From Larkinella sp965227735 (GTDB lineage Bacteria > Bacteroidota > Bacteroidia > Cytophagales > Spirosomataceae), in the NCBI RefSeq assembly GCF_965227735.1, contig NZ_OZ245776.1, forward strand, positions 5,332,001 to 5,396,000: DNA of 64,000 nucleotides, written 5' to 3'. Positions 44,403 through 53,600 of this stretch are shown piece after piece (the first letter of the stretch is position 1; each line of letters begins with the position of its first letter). The position numbers and the translations under genes were made by a program. The notes under the pieces were generated by a model. It searched no databases and was not told the DNA's origin. It saw nothing but the letters and a program-made list of their open reading frames with translations.

Positions 44403-45612
44403 TTAGACAAAGAGTTGATTTTTGACTTTACTGGCGTTAGCCGTGTGAACAGCTAGGTAAATCCACAATTCTTCATTGGGCTGATTTCTAGCCCGGATTT
44501 TTGCCGCCAGATAGTGATTCTTCTGATTGCCAAAACTTCCTTCCAGGCGCGTACCGCGTTCTTTAGTCAGGACCTGACGAAGTTGTCGAGCCTGTTTTCG
44601 CTTTAAAGGATCTTGAGATGGGCGTCCTTTCGGGTCGAAGCAGGTATGAATCTGGTGTTGGTGGCAAAAGCTGCGATTGGCATTCGTCGCATAAATGCGG
44701 TCAGCCGCTACTTGCTTGACAGCAGTATGTAAGTGCTCCTGATGGTGACGGATCGTGGACTGAAAACGAGTGGATTCGTTGAAAGCCTCAAAGCTCAAGT
44801 GTTCGATGAAGTCCAAATTGCCCACCTGATAGATCTGTACTTTCGCTCCAAACTCACAGGGCTTGTTTTCTTTGCCCCGTACAATCGGCCGCAGGTACGG
44901 TTTATGCAGTGAGACAATCCGATGATTGATCTTTGATTCGGGGAGTTGCAGCTGCTGCCGTTGTTGAAATAGCAGCGTTTTGATGGTTGTTAAGCGCTGC
45001 TGATCGGTAGTCTTCAACGAATCTGAACCCTGTTCTTTGAGCTGTGTAATGAGCTTATCCAGTAGATAGACCAACGTCTTCCGGCGTTTCACTTGCTGAC
45101 GATGAGAGGGCTTTTTCGACAACTGATAAGCCCGTTGCTTGTGCCGTTGTTGCCGAAATTGACTGCGGGGCATGGTTCGCTTGCCGGCTTTACAGCGTAG
45201 TTTAAGTTGGCGATAGACCCAGATGCATCCCTGCCAGAGCAACTTGACACTGGTGGGATAGGTAATGTAGGACCGCGGTGGCGGACCACTCGTAACAAGT
45301 CGCATCTTGTTTGTGGACATGCGGGTGAGATAGCGATGGTTTCCACTCCCGCTGTAGACAACTCTGAAACAGGTCTTTATCCAGATAGTGGGCCAGCTTA
45401 CTGCGCCAGCGGCTCACCAGCGATAAGTCACGGATCTGCTCGTGGTTCTGTAGTACTAAGCCACAGAATAGTTGATAATTGCTGTTGACCGATAAGTTTT
45501 CAACCAACTTGGCATCGCTCAGGTTTTCATAGTGCTTCAAAAACAACAAAGCAATACCACCTTGCACATCCAGCCAGGGCTTAGCACCGGCTTTGTTTTT
45601 AGGAGGAGGCAA
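44403..45612 (-). pseudogene. Frameshifted DDE transposase
   Basis: Two overlapping frames together make a transposase. The 5' frame (45612-45202) has DVQGGIALLFLKHYENLSDA, NYQLFCGLVLQNHEQIRD and KQDATCYE with the first catalytic Asp. The sequence then continues in the next frame as RSYITYPTSVKLLWQGCIW to the 3' end at 44403, with the second Asp in QVAADRIYATNANR and the Glu in RLEGSFGNQKNHYLA. The join needs a +1 shift near 45270, unlike the usual -1 programmed shift, so I read it as a mutation. Reading of the 5' frame stays open upstream to about 45770 (GSLGKLWSVLPWAEL) but lacks a clear start. The family is close to IS1182/IS5-type transposases of Bacteroidota. Confidence 0.8.
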
Positions 45613-45904
45613 CCGAACGGTGGTGACTAATTCCGCCCATGGCAGTACGCTCCAGAGCTTGCCTAACGAGCCGTTGCAAAACCTGCTTACGGCAGGGAAA
45701 GGGAATTTTTGGGCCAGTTTTTTTGGCGATCCAGAAGATTCTTTGGAATTTGATTCATAATTATGTTTCTATAAAATGGAAAACTACCTCGTTTTTGCCA
45801 GAAATGACATTATTACGAGGTGGTTTTTTTGTCTGTAGAAACGGTAATTACCTGAAAGTAATAGTATTACCTATTTTCAATGAGACCCTAAAATCGAGAG
45901 ATGC

Positions 45905-45936
45905 AAAAAAGCCGCCTTTTCGGGGCGGCTTTTTTG
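45905..45936. terminator. Bidirectional rho-independent terminator (metK side / hpf side)
   Basis: GCCGCC and GGCGGC pair around TTTTCGG, with an A run before and a T run after, so it works in both directions. It ends hpf on the minus strand and would have ended metK before the IS arrived. Confidence 0.8.
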
Positions 45937-45951
45937 TTGAAAAATTATCGG

Positions 45952-46326
45952 CTAATATTCGATGTCTTCGTTGACGGTGTCCGCTTCGACGAGGTCGGTC
46001 GACTCCTTGATCTGCTGGGCGGAAATACTTCGCTGTTTATCTTTATGGCGTTTTAACTTGTTTTTGAGCGTATCGATCACCACGTCGGTTGCTTCCTCAA
46101 ACGTGGTACCTTGCTGGCGGACAAAAATGGAGTCGCCGGGCAAAAACAGTTTAACCTCGAAAATTTTCTGTTTGACTTTGTTGGTATCGCTTCCTTCTAA
46201 CCTCAAATACACTTCACCGCTGATAATCCGGTCGTTGAAGGTTTCTAATTTGTCAAGCTTCTTCTGAATGAAGTCCAGCAATTTTTGATCTGCTGTAAAA
46301 TGGACGCAATGAATTTGAATTCTCAT
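45952..46326 (-). CDS. hpf: Ribosome hibernation-promoting factor (short HPF/RaiA type)
   Basis: The 124-residue protein starts at MRIQIHCVHFTADQKLLDFI (46326; three codons longer is possible). Family features are KKLDKLETFNDRI, VYLRLEGSD, EVKLFLPGDSIFVRQQGTTF and EEATDVVIDTLKNKLKRHKD. It has the N-terminal ribosome-binding domain only, with an acidic tail, so it is a short-form HPF/YfiA that binds between the subunits of resting 70S ribosomes. It is alone on the minus strand with its own terminator. The 260 bases upstream to the SDR gene hold nothing I can recognise. Confidence 0.9.
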   Translation of the reverse strand: MRIQIHCVHFTADQKLLDFIQKKLDKLETFNDRIISGEVYLRLEGSDTNKVKQKIFEVKLFLPGDSIFVRQQGTTFEEATDVVIDTLKNKLKRHKDKQRSISAQQIKESTDLVEADTVNEDIEY

Positions 46327-46589
46327 ACGTGTCACATGGTTTAAAAGTTAAACAAAGAACCCACGGACTACCTAAGTTTGGAAAACCATTTGACAGAGTC
46401 AATAGGCTGAAAGAAATATCCAACTCAGTATATTGTCCAAAACTGTACGAATGCTACTTCAAGACTCACAACCAACACTTATCGTACCAACCCCCCGTCA
46501 GACCAATACAAAGATTCTTTCTATTGTCTAATTATGTCGTCTGGAAAATCGGGATAGAATGCCCTTTTTGCCTTATTTTTTAGGGGCTT

Positions 46590-47450
46590 TCAGGAATTGA
46601 CTATCTCTCCGCCGTTGACGTGCATGACCTGCCCGGTGATGTAAGACGCATCTTCGGAAGCCAAAAAAACGAAGGCGGGGGCCACCTCAGCCGGTTGCCC
46701 GACCCGTTCCAGGGGCGTGTCTTTGCCAAACTCGGCGACTTCCTCTTCCGTTTTGGTCGACACGATCAGGGGTGTCCAGATGGGGCCGGGAGCTACGGCA
46801 TTAAGCCGGATGTTGCGTTCCACCAAATGTTGCGATAACGAGCGCGTAAACGCCGTTACGGCCCCTTTCGTAGAGGCATAATCAATCAGTGCCTTGCTGC
46901 CCCGGTACGACACCACGGAGGTGGTATTGATGATGCAGTCGTAGGCATTCATGTAGGGTAGCACTAGTTTGGTGAGCCGGAAAATGGCCAGAATGTTGAG
47001 TTCAAAGGTTTCGGTCAACTGCTGGTCCGTAATGTCGGTAAATTCGTGTTGTTCGACGTGGTTGGCCGCGTTGTTCACCAGGATGTTAATGTGGTGATAT
47101 TCACCGATGACCCGATCCACTAATTGTCTGATAAAAGATGAATTTCGAAGATCACCGGCGATTAACAAACAGCGTTGGCCTTCGGCTTCGACCAGCGATT
47201 TGGTCTTTTGGGCGTCTTCCTGTTCGCGCGGATGATGAACGATAGCCAGATCGGCGCCTTCCCGCGCAAAATGAACTGCAACAGCCCGGCCAATTCCGCT
47301 GTCTCCCCCCGTTATGAGGGCAATTTTATTCTCCAGCTTTCCCGTGCCGACATACGAATCCTGAATGTAAATTGGCTGCGGATGCATCTCATTTTCCAGA
47401 CCCGGCTGCGCTTCCTGGTGCTGAGGTGGTGTTTCAAGTTCCAGATTCAT
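46590..47450 (-). CDS. SDR-family oxidoreductase, copy 1
   Basis: I start at 47450 (MNLELETPPQHQEAQPGLEN), which gives 286 residues; a start at 47477 would also be in frame but overlaps less sensibly with the paralogue upstream. The short-chain dehydrogenase core shows the Rossmann motif ALITGGDSGIGRA, NILVNNAAN, the serine in INTTSVVSY and the active-site pair YASTKGA. The C-terminal half has APGPIWTPL and HVNGGE. The N-terminal extension with PPQHQ..QPGLE..MHPQP is typical of YhdF/YhxC-like SDRs linked with general stress. It follows a closely related SDR gene by 19 bases. The substrate is unknown. Confidence 0.9.
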   Translation of the reverse strand: MNLELETPPQHQEAQPGLENEMHPQPIYIQDSYVGTGKLENKIALITGGDSGIGRAVAVHFAREGADLAIVHHPREQEDAQKTKSLVEAEGQRCLLIAGDLRNSSFIRQLVDRVIGEYHHINILVNNAANHVEQHEFTDITDQQLTETFELNILAIFRLTKLVLPYMNAYDCIINTTSVVSYRGSKALIDYASTKGAVTAFTRSLSQHLVERNIRLNAVAPGPIWTPLIVSTKTEEEVAEFGKDTPLERVGQPAEVAPAFVFLASEDASYITGQVMHVNGGEIVNS

Positions 47451-47469
47451 GGCTGTAAAGAGTTTTGGG

Positions 47470-48324
47470 TCAGGCATTGATAATCGTTCCGCCGTTGGGG
47501 TGAATGGTTTGACCGGTGACATAACTGGAATCCATAGATGCCAGATAGACATACGCTGGTGCCACTTCACTGGGCTGGCCGGGGCGTTTCATCGGTACGT
47601 CCTTACCAAACTGGGCAACTTCCTCCGCCGGAACCGACGCCGGATTCAGGGGCGTCCAGATGGGGCCGGGAGCCACACCGTTCACCCGGATTTTCTTCTT
47701 CGCCAGGTTGGACGACAACGCGCGGGTAAAACTCATGATGGCCCCTTTCGTGGCCGAATATTCCGGCAAATCGGCGCGGCCCTGAAAAGCCGTTACGGAT
47801 GTCGTATTGATGATGCTGTCGCCTTCGTGCAAGTGTTTCACGGCCGCCCGGGTGACCCGAAAGAACGAATAGATGTTGATTTCGAAGGTATTGACCAGAT
47901 CGTCGTCGGTCATGTCTTCAAACCGCTGGTGCTGGAGTTGCAGGGCAGCATTGTTCACCAGGATGTTGAGCTTGCCAAACCGCCGGACGGTATCTTCGAC
48001 CAGTTGTTCACAATAGGACGGATCGCGCAGATCGCCGGGTATAAGCAGACACTGCCGCCCCTCGGCTTTCACCAGATCCCGGGTTTTTTGGGCATCATTT
48101 TCTTCGCGCTGGGTGTAGGCAATGGCTACATCGGCTCCTTCGCGGGCAAAATGGACGGCGACGGCCCGGCCAATACCGCTGTCCCCACCCGTAATCAACG
48201 CCACTTTGTCTTGCAATTTTCCCGACCCGACGTAGGTGTACCGAATCACTTTCGGCTGCGGATTAAGTTCACTTTCCAGACCGGGCTGGACAGCCTGGTG
48301 CTGGGGTGGAATTTTAGTTTCCAT
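47470..48324 (-). CDS. SDR-family oxidoreductase, copy 2
   Basis: The 284-residue protein starts at METKIPPQHQAVQPGLESEL (48324); the frame upstream of it is the inverted repeat read through. It shows ALITGGDSGIGRA, NILVNNAALQLQ, IINTTSVTAFQG, YSATKGAI and VAPGPIWTPLNPAS. It is clearly paralogous to the next gene, with the same N-terminal PPQHQ extension, so the pair arose by tandem duplication. The two form one transcription unit. The likely reaction is NAD(P)-dependent oxidation or reduction of a sugar alcohol or aldehyde, but the substrate cannot be read from sequence. Confidence 0.9.
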   Translation of the reverse strand: METKIPPQHQAVQPGLESELNPQPKVIRYTYVGSGKLQDKVALITGGDSGIGRAVAVHFAREGADVAIAYTQREENDAQKTRDLVKAEGRQCLLIPGDLRDPSYCEQLVEDTVRRFGKLNILVNNAALQLQHQRFEDMTDDDLVNTFEINIYSFFRVTRAAVKHLHEGDSIINTTSVTAFQGRADLPEYSATKGAIMSFTRALSSNLAKKKIRVNGVAPGPIWTPLNPASVPAEEVAQFGKDVPMKRPGQPSEVAPAYVYLASMDSSYVTGQTIHPNGGTIINA

Positions 48325-48362
48325 ACCGTTTCTTTCGTTGTTGAGTAAATCAGAAAGCGTGG

Positions 48363-48461
48363 GTAGATGATAGAGGTGAGATGAGAGAAGAAAGACAACA
48401 CTTGATGAGTTCATCGGAATTCCCCACGTCACTACTCTCACACCTCACCTCTTTTGTCTAC
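48363..48461. repeat. Long imperfect inverted repeat (single, GAGGTGAGA type)
   Basis: Arms 48363-48396 and 48428-48461 pair at about 25 of 34 positions around a 31-base loop. It lies upstream of the SDR pair and downstream of eboF. It resembles the other long inverted repeats in build (short purine-rich words) but is more degenerate. Confidence 0.5.
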
Positions 48462-48517
48462 TAAATCAACAACAGAATCGCCGGGCTTTTGACTGGATTC
48501 TGTTATCGAACGGACTA

Positions 48518-48550
48518 TAAAAAAAGCCGACAGTTTGGAAACAGTCGGCT
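48518..48550 (-). terminator. Rho-independent terminator of the eboB-F operon
   Basis: On the minus strand AGCCGACTGTTT...AAACTGTCGGCT (one mismatch) is followed by a run of seven Ts, 26 bases after the eboF stop. Confidence 0.75.
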
Positions 48551-48575
48551 TCGGGTTTGGGTAAGGAGTTCTATA

Positions 48576-49970
48576 TCAGATCGTCTTCTGAGGGATTTCC
48601 GCTGTCAGGGCTTCCCAGATTTTATCGTAAACGTCAATGGCCGGTATCGGTTTTGCACTCGCCTGACCCTGGCGCGTCGACACAAAAACCGGGTGGTCGG
48701 CAGGTTGGGTGCCCACCCGCCCGTGTGACCCTTTGATCAGCGTGGCGTCCAGCGGAATGATGTTCATCAGATACCGGAAGCCGAGCTTTTTGCGCATCAG
48801 TTTGTACCCGGCTTTGAGTTTGATCATTGGATTGGCCGGGTCCATAAACATCTCGACCGGATCGTACCCCGGTTTTCGATGAATGTCGACCAGCCGGGCG
48901 TAATCCGGGGCTTTGGCGTCGTCCGTCCAGTAGTAATACGTAAACCAGCTTTTGGCGTCCGCCATGACGACGAAATCGCCCGCCCGTTCGTGATCGATGT
49001 GATAGTTCTTTTTCCCGGCTTCATCTAGCACCAGCTCGACACCCGGCGTTTTTTCCAGAATCGAACGCACCTGCGCCGTGCAGGAGGGGTCGTTGATGTA
49101 GACGTGGGCAATCTGATGGTCGGCCACGGCAAAGGCCCGTGACGCGCCCGCATCGAGCAATTCCAGCCCCTGTTCGACCCGAACCTGAATCAGTCCGGCT
49201 TCCCGCAACAGGCGGTTCAGGTGGATTGGCTGGCTGACGTTCGTAATGCCGTATTCCGACAGAAGAATGATCTCGGCGTTTTGTCGTTCGTAATGCTGAA
49301 TCAAGTCCTTGCAGACGTCATCGATTTCGTGCAGCTCCTTCGAGATTTTGCTGAAATCCTGTCCGAATTTTTGCAGGCAGTAATCCAGGTGCGGCAAATA
49401 AATCAGCGTCAGCGTCGGGTTGTGCCAGCGGTCTACGAGCAGCGACGCGTCGGCAATCCAGCGGGTCGATTTGATGTTGGCATTAGGGCCCCAGAAACTG
49501 AACAGCGGGAACGTGCCGAGGGCTTCCTGAAGCCGGTCGCGCAGGTCGGCGGGCTGGCTGTAACAATCGGGTGCTTTAACACCGTCGGCGTGGTATTGCG
49601 GGCGGGGTGTTACCGAAAAGTCGGCGGACGAATACATGTTGTACCACCAGAACATCTTGGAAACCGTAAACGACGGATCAAGTTGCCGGGCACGTTCCCA
49701 GATTTTTTCGCCACCCACCAGTTTATTCGACTGCTTCCAGAATTTGACTTCGCATTCCGTCCGGTCATACCAGCCGTTGCCGACGATCCCGGTTTCGGTG
49801 GGCCATTTTCCCGTAACGTAGGTCGATTGCACTGAGGTCGTGACGGCGGGCAACATCGGCTCGATGCTGGAAAGCTGCTTTTCGGCCACCCACTGTTTCA
49901 GGAAAGGCGTATGGTCGCCAATCAAAGCGGCTGATAAGCCCACCACGTCGATTACTACGGTTTTTTTCAT
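48576..49970 (-). CDS. eboF: EboF-like alkaline phosphatase-superfamily protein
   Basis: This 464-residue protein of the nucleotide pyrophosphatase/phosphodiesterase family starts KKTVVIDVVGLSAALIGDHT. The Thr nucleophile region is VTTSVQSTYVTGKWPTETG; further metal-site parts are YLPHLDYCLQKFG, LLSEYGITNVSQP and a late His in SHGRVG. In ebo clusters this is the last core gene (EboF) and is thought to work on a phosphate-bearing intermediate. No signal peptide is seen, so it would act in the cytoplasm. It is separated from eboE by a long inverted repeat. Confidence 0.85.
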   Translation of the reverse strand: MKKTVVIDVVGLSAALIGDHTPFLKQWVAEKQLSSIEPMLPAVTTSVQSTYVTGKWPTETGIVGNGWYDRTECEVKFWKQSNKLVGGEKIWERARQLDPSFTVSKMFWWYNMYSSADFSVTPRPQYHADGVKAPDCYSQPADLRDRLQEALGTFPLFSFWGPNANIKSTRWIADASLLVDRWHNPTLTLIYLPHLDYCLQKFGQDFSKISKELHEIDDVCKDLIQHYERQNAEIILLSEYGITNVSQPIHLNRLLREAGLIQVRVEQGLELLDAGASRAFAVADHQIAHVYINDPSCTAQVRSILEKTPGVELVLDEAGKKNYHIDHERAGDFVVMADAKSWFTYYYWTDDAKAPDYARLVDIHRKPGYDPVEMFMDPANPMIKLKAGYKLMRKKLGFRYLMNIIPLDATLIKGSHGRVGTQPADHPVFVSTRQGQASAKPIPAIDVYDKIWEALTAEIPQKTI

Positions 49971-49980
49971 AAGATCGGGG

Positions 49981-50076
49981 AATATCGAATAATGAATATT
50001 GAATAACGAATATCGAAGTAACTCCGCTGGCTTCTAAACTTCGATATTGGTTATTCAACATTCATTATTCGATATT
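49981..50076. repeat. Long inverted repeat, family D (copy 1)
   Basis: Arms 49981-50019 and 50038-50076 pair over 39 bases with two or three mismatches around an 18-base loop. The words AATATCGAATAATGAATATT recur in the element at 53505-53597. The arm on the eboE side covers the last three codons and stop of eboE, so the repeat encodes the end of that protein (N-I-E, stop). Confidence 0.85.
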
Positions 50077-51300
50077 ATTTATTTTATTCAACACCCAAAA
50101 GAGTTCCCGCCCAATCGAGTCATTCAGCCGCAGCTTCATATCTTCCGGTAACACTTCCCAGGTATAGGTTTCGACTTCCAACTGCTGTGTAAACGGATTC
50201 TCTTTCTGTAATCGCAGGACTTCCGAAATGTCATCCTGCGTCGATTGCAGCAAACCGTAATCCGCGACAAAAAGCGGAACGTGGAAATGCGACCGCCATT
50301 CGACGTGACTTTCGTCGAAGGCCAGCAGCGCTTCGGGCAAATCCGGAAACCGCAGCAAATCGCCATTCGAATCCCGCGCAACGACCTGGTGCAGATACGT
50401 GGGCTCGTTGAACTGCCGGAATTGATCCAGAACCGCTTCCCGGCTGTTTTCTTCCACCGGAAAAGTCGCTTTCAAAGCCGCGCTGATCTGGATTTTGCCG
50501 ACATTCAAGTCATTCTCTTTCAGCTTTTTCAGCACCTCGTCCGGGCGTTCGTAGCCGACCGCAAAATGGCAGACGTCGTAGCACAACTGCACGTGTTCGC
50601 GCAGAGCGGCTTCGGCTTCCCCCGCCGATAGGCCAAACTCATCGTTGAGCCGTTCGAGGCCAATGGGTAGCAGATACAGATTGAACCATTCGATAAACTC
50701 GTCGCCGGTTTCCAGCAAACCGTCGGGTTCGGGTTCGAGGTCAAGGTGGAGACTGATGCCTTCGGCCTGTTTGATCCGAACCAGTTCTTCCACGACCGTC
50801 ATCAGCCGTTGCGTAGTGGCTTCGAACGCCAGATCGCGCTCGTCCCGGTTGTTCCATTGAAACCAGTAGCGGTAGGAGAGGGGCGACGTAGAAATCCCGG
50901 CTTCTATAATACTGCCCGCCATATGGATCGGTAGCAGTGCCGTCAGCAAATGAAAAAGCCGGATGGTATAATCGACCCGTTCGGGGGTTCGCCAGTCGGG
51001 GGCGTGAACCTGGTCTTTAACGCGGGTGTTGTGAAAACCGCCATACGGAAAACCGTTCATCGTAAAGACATAGCAGTCGTTGGCGGTCAGCCAGTTTTGA
51101 AACTCCTTCAGCCGCTCGGGCTGCGTGAGTTCCACGCTGGCGATGTTGGAGAGCCGCAGGCCGATGCCAAAAGGTGCATCGGGCGAAAGCTTTTGTTTGA
51201 TCGTCGGAATGGCGTGTTGCAGCGCGATAAAATGTTCCGCCCAGTGTTCACCGGCGTGAATATTCGTGCAATAACCGAGATGTCCCAGCGGGGTTTTCAT
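50065..51300 (-). CDS. eboE: EboE, metabolite traffic protein (sugar isomerase-like TIM barrel)
   Basis: This 411-residue protein starts MKTPLGHLGYCTNIHAGEHW, a pattern I associate with EboE. Barrel motifs include LHLDLEPEPDGLLETGDEFI, YDVCHFAVGYERPDE and KIQISAALKATFP, as in xylose isomerase-like proteins. EboE is part of the ebo cluster, which in cyanobacteria is needed to move the scytonemin precursor to the periplasm and in a Pseudomonas gives a nematode-repelling trait; the exact reaction is not known. The ATG overlaps the eboD stop (ATGA), so the two are translated together. The last codons lie in an inverted repeat. Confidence 0.88.
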   Translation of the reverse strand: MKTPLGHLGYCTNIHAGEHWAEHFIALQHAIPTIKQKLSPDAPFGIGLRLSNIASVELTQPERLKEFQNWLTANDCYVFTMNGFPYGGFHNTRVKDQVHAPDWRTPERVDYTIRLFHLLTALLPIHMAGSIIEAGISTSPLSYRYWFQWNNRDERDLAFEATTQRLMTVVEELVRIKQAEGISLHLDLEPEPDGLLETGDEFIEWFNLYLLPIGLERLNDEFGLSAGEAEAALREHVQLCYDVCHFAVGYERPDEVLKKLKENDLNVGKIQISAALKATFPVEENSREAVLDQFRQFNEPTYLHQVVARDSNGDLLRFPDLPEALLAFDESHVEWRSHFHVPLFVADYGLLQSTQDDISEVLRLQKENPFTQQLEVETYTWEVLPEDMKLRLNDSIGRELFWVLNKINNIE

Positions 51301-52445
51301 GCGGGCTGAATTTCGTTTTCTTTTAAAATACCGATTGCTTCACGAATCAGCTCCGTATCCATTTCGTGTACTTCTACGCCTTTGCCAATGGCTTTCAGCA
51401 ACATGATCGTCAGTTGACCGCCGAGGTGTTCCCGGAACTCATTCAGCCCTTTCAGTAAACCGTCGCCGTCGAGAGCGGGATGGAATAACGAAAAACCGAG
51501 GGTACGTTCCAGGTTCAGAATGCGGTGGGTATCGGCTTCGCTGAGCCAGCCCAATCGTTGGGAATACAGGCTGTCGAGGGCGATGCCGATGGCGACGGCT
51601 TCGCCATGACGAACTTCAAAATCAGTGAGTTGTTCGAGTTTGTGCGCACTCCAGTGCCCAAAATCCAGCGGACGAGACGAACCCATTTCGAACGGATCGC
51701 CACTGGCAATGTGGTCGAGGTGCAACTCGGCGCAGCGGTGAATCAGGTATTGCATGGTGTCCAGATCGCGGGCGGCCAGTTTTTCAGCGTTCGTTTCCAG
51801 CCACTCAAAAAACGGTTGGTCCTTGATCAAAGCGACTTTAATGGCTTCGGAAATGCCCGCCCGCCAGTCGCGGTCGTCGAGGGTTTTCAGAAACTCAGCG
51901 TCGTTGAAAACCGCAACCGGTGGGGCAAACGAACCCAGGAAGTTCTTTTTCCCCCGGTAATTAACGCCGTTCTTGACACCGATGCCCGAATCGTTTTGCG
52001 ACAAAACCGTCGTCGGAATCCGGATGTGACGGATGCCCCGGTGCGAAATCGCGGCTACATAGCCCACCAGATCAAGCACCGAGCCGCCCCCGATGGCAAT
52101 GACGTAGGAATGCCGGTCGATGCCGTAGCGATCCACGGCCTCGATGAGCTGGTCGACCAGTGCCGGATCGTTTTTGGCTCCTTCACCACCGGGAATTATG
52201 TGTAAATCGGGGATAAGATCAACCATCGAAATCGGGGCAAAATAGGCTTTGATTTGCTCCGGTAAACCGGGATGGCTATCGGTAACGCCTTCGTCCAGAA
52301 TGAAGAACAGTTTTTTGCGAAACCCTTCCGAATGTCGTTTTTTGAGGAACTCGAGTAAGGTAAGATTGGTACTTTCGAACAAACGATCGGAAAAGTAAAC
52401 GTCGTAGGTAAACTGAACGCTGAATGACTGGTGAAGGGTATTCAT
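51297..52445 (-). CDS. eboD: EboD, 3-dehydroquinate synthase-like protein
   Basis: I start at 52445 (MNTLHQSFSVQFTYDVYFSD), giving 382 residues; the longer frame runs into a GC-rich inverted repeat. It is a sugar-phosphate cyclase of the dehydroquinate synthase family with the NAD site AIGGGSVLDLVGYVAAISHR, the active-site loop RIPTTVLSQNDSGIGVKNGV and the metal ligands in WRAGISEAIKVALIKD and the later HGEAVAIGI. In ebo clusters this protein is taken to make a cyclised sugar-like intermediate distinct from the shikimate enzyme. It is coupled to eboE by an ATGA overlap. Confidence 0.9.
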   Translation of the reverse strand: MNTLHQSFSVQFTYDVYFSDRLFESTNLTLLEFLKKRHSEGFRKKLFFILDEGVTDSHPGLPEQIKAYFAPISMVDLIPDLHIIPGGEGAKNDPALVDQLIEAVDRYGIDRHSYVIAIGGGSVLDLVGYVAAISHRGIRHIRIPTTVLSQNDSGIGVKNGVNYRGKKNFLGSFAPPVAVFNDAEFLKTLDDRDWRAGISEAIKVALIKDQPFFEWLETNAEKLAARDLDTMQYLIHRCAELHLDHIASGDPFEMGSSRPLDFGHWSAHKLEQLTDFEVRHGEAVAIGIALDSLYSQRLGWLSEADTHRILNLERTLGFSLFHPALDGDGLLKGLNEFREHLGGQLTIMLLKAIGKGVEVHEMDTELIREAIGILKENEIQPA

Positions 52446-52492
52446 TCCTTGGGATACTAAGTTAATAGAATGTATGGTTACTAATTGGTCTA

Positions 52493-52554
52493 CCCCCAAC
52501 CCCCTAAAGGGGGCTTTTGCCATATGCTTAAAGCCCCCTTTAGGGGGTTGGGGG
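52493..52554. repeat. Long inverted repeat, family B (copy 2)
   Basis: Arms 52493-52517 and 52530-52554 (CCCCCAACCCCCTAAAGGGG and complement) pair perfectly over 25 bases around a 12-base loop. It lies between eboC and eboD, 48 bases before the eboD start. The same CCCCC..CCCCTAAAG core occurs at 30995-31081. Confidence 0.85.
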
Positions 52555-52622
52555 CAATAGCGTATAAACAACCAAACCGGCGGTTTGTCTTCTAAAACAA
52601 GAGTTTGGCCGGAACCGTTCGG

Positions 52623-53501
52623 TTACGTCACCGCAAATACTTTGGCCAGCAGCCGCGACAACGGCAGCAGGCAAACCACAAGCATTGCCAGCGGAAACGA
52701 GGCAAAAGCGGCCACCCACGCGGCATTCATCACAATCAGTGATAACACCCCCGATTTAACCGCCATACCGATGTTGCGGCCCGTTGGTTCGCGAATCGCT
52801 TGCCAGAGGGGCGGAAAAATGAAGAAGCCAAACAGTAAAAGAAACGGAATGGCCGTTCCTAATTGCTGTTGTTGCTGGGCAATCGCGCCGATGCAACCAA
52901 TCACGAGTCCATAGAGCAAACCGGCCACCCGCAGAACCATGGGCTTCCCACCATGCACCTCGCCCCGGCTGATCATCGTAATAGCGGCAATATAGACAAT
53001 CGGAATCACACCCAGCGACGCCCACAGCGGCACCTGATCGGGCAAAATACTGATGCCCAGCACCAGGTTCAGGCCCCGGCACAGGCCCATGTTCAGCGGC
53101 CCGATGATGGCATTATGCTTTCCAAATTTATCGTAAACCAGCGACGCAACACTAATCGCAATGGCCAGCCACCCCGCCGTTGGGTTGACCATCCAGGCGG
53201 CCACAATACCGATCAGCAATAATACACTTCCCAGTAAAGTTGCCTGTCCCAGACTCACCTGCCCGCTCGGAATGGGCCGTTCCGGGCGCTCGACGGCATC
53301 GAGTTCGGCATCAAAAACATCATTGAACACCACGCCCCCGCCATACAACCCGACCGTCGACAGGCAAAGCCAGCCCACCGGCACCGGATCGGCATTCGGA
53401 ATCAGGTAATAACCGGCAATGGCCATTCCCGCCATGACATCGGCAATGGAGGTGATGAGGTTGGCAGGGCGGGTTAGGCGAAGAAGCGGGAGGATGTTCA
53501 A
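52623..53501 (-). CDS. eboC: EboC, UbiA-like prenyltransferase
   Basis: This 292-residue integral membrane protein starts at TTG (MNILPLLRLTRPANLITSIA). The first aspartate-rich motif is NDVFDAELDAVERPERPIPS, which binds Mg-prenyl diphosphate; the second region is SLVYDKFGKHNAIIGPLNMG with CRGLNLVLGISI. About eight membrane segments are visible. In the ebo cluster this enzyme would attach a prenyl group to the cyclised intermediate, tying it to the inner membrane. It lies between inverted repeats on both sides, an unusual arrangement inside an operon. Confidence 0.9.
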   Translation of the reverse strand: MNILPLLRLTRPANLITSIADVMAGMAIAGYYLIPNADPVPVGWLCLSTVGLYGGGVVFNDVFDAELDAVERPERPIPSGQVSLGQATLLGSVLLLIGIVAAWMVNPTAGWLAIAISVASLVYDKFGKHNAIIGPLNMGLCRGLNLVLGISILPDQVPLWASLGVIPIVYIAAITMISRGEVHGGKPMVLRVAGLLYGLVIGCIGAIAQQQQQLGTAIPFLLLFGFFIFPPLWQAIREPTGRNIGMAVKSGVLSLIVMNAAWVAAFASFPLAMLVVCLLPLSRLLAKVFAVT

Positions 53502-53504
53502 GGG

Positions 53505-53597
53505 AATATCGAATAATGAATATTGAATAGCGAATACTGAAAGTCGACGGATCGTTAAACTTCGTTATTCGCTATTCTACATTCAATATTCATTATT
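53505..53597. repeat. Long inverted repeat, family D (copy 2)
   Basis: Arms 53505-53543 and 53559-53597 pair around a 15-base loop with a few mismatches and one extra word. The words AATAATGAATATTGAATA are shared with 49981-50076. It fills the eboB-eboC spacer, from 3 bases after the eboB stop to 3 bases before the eboC start. Confidence 0.82.
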
Positions 53598-53600
53598 TTT

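Larger units (their letters stand above)
44238..45890 (-). mobile_element. Insertion sequence of about 1.65 kb with 21-bp terminal inverted repeats
   Basis: Terminal repeats TAGGGTCTCATTGAAAATAG (plus G) at 44238-44258 and their exact complement at 45870-45890 enclose a DDE transposase gene on the minus strand. The length and transposase type suit an IS4/IS5/IS1182-like element. I see no clear target duplication: both flanks are A-rich (AAAA before, AAA after). The element separates metK from the bidirectional terminator shared with hpf. The transposase frame is broken, so the copy may be immobile unless helped in trans. Confidence 0.85.

Noticed and set aside
46336..46589. Small gene or RNA between hpf and the SDR pair
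   Set aside because: An 84-codon plus-strand frame is open but has no coding character, and no RNA motif or terminator is visible.
47449..48348. 299-residue plus-strand ORF opposite the SDR gene
   Set aside because: Antisense to a clear SDR with full catalytic motifs; its own sequence has no recognisable domain.
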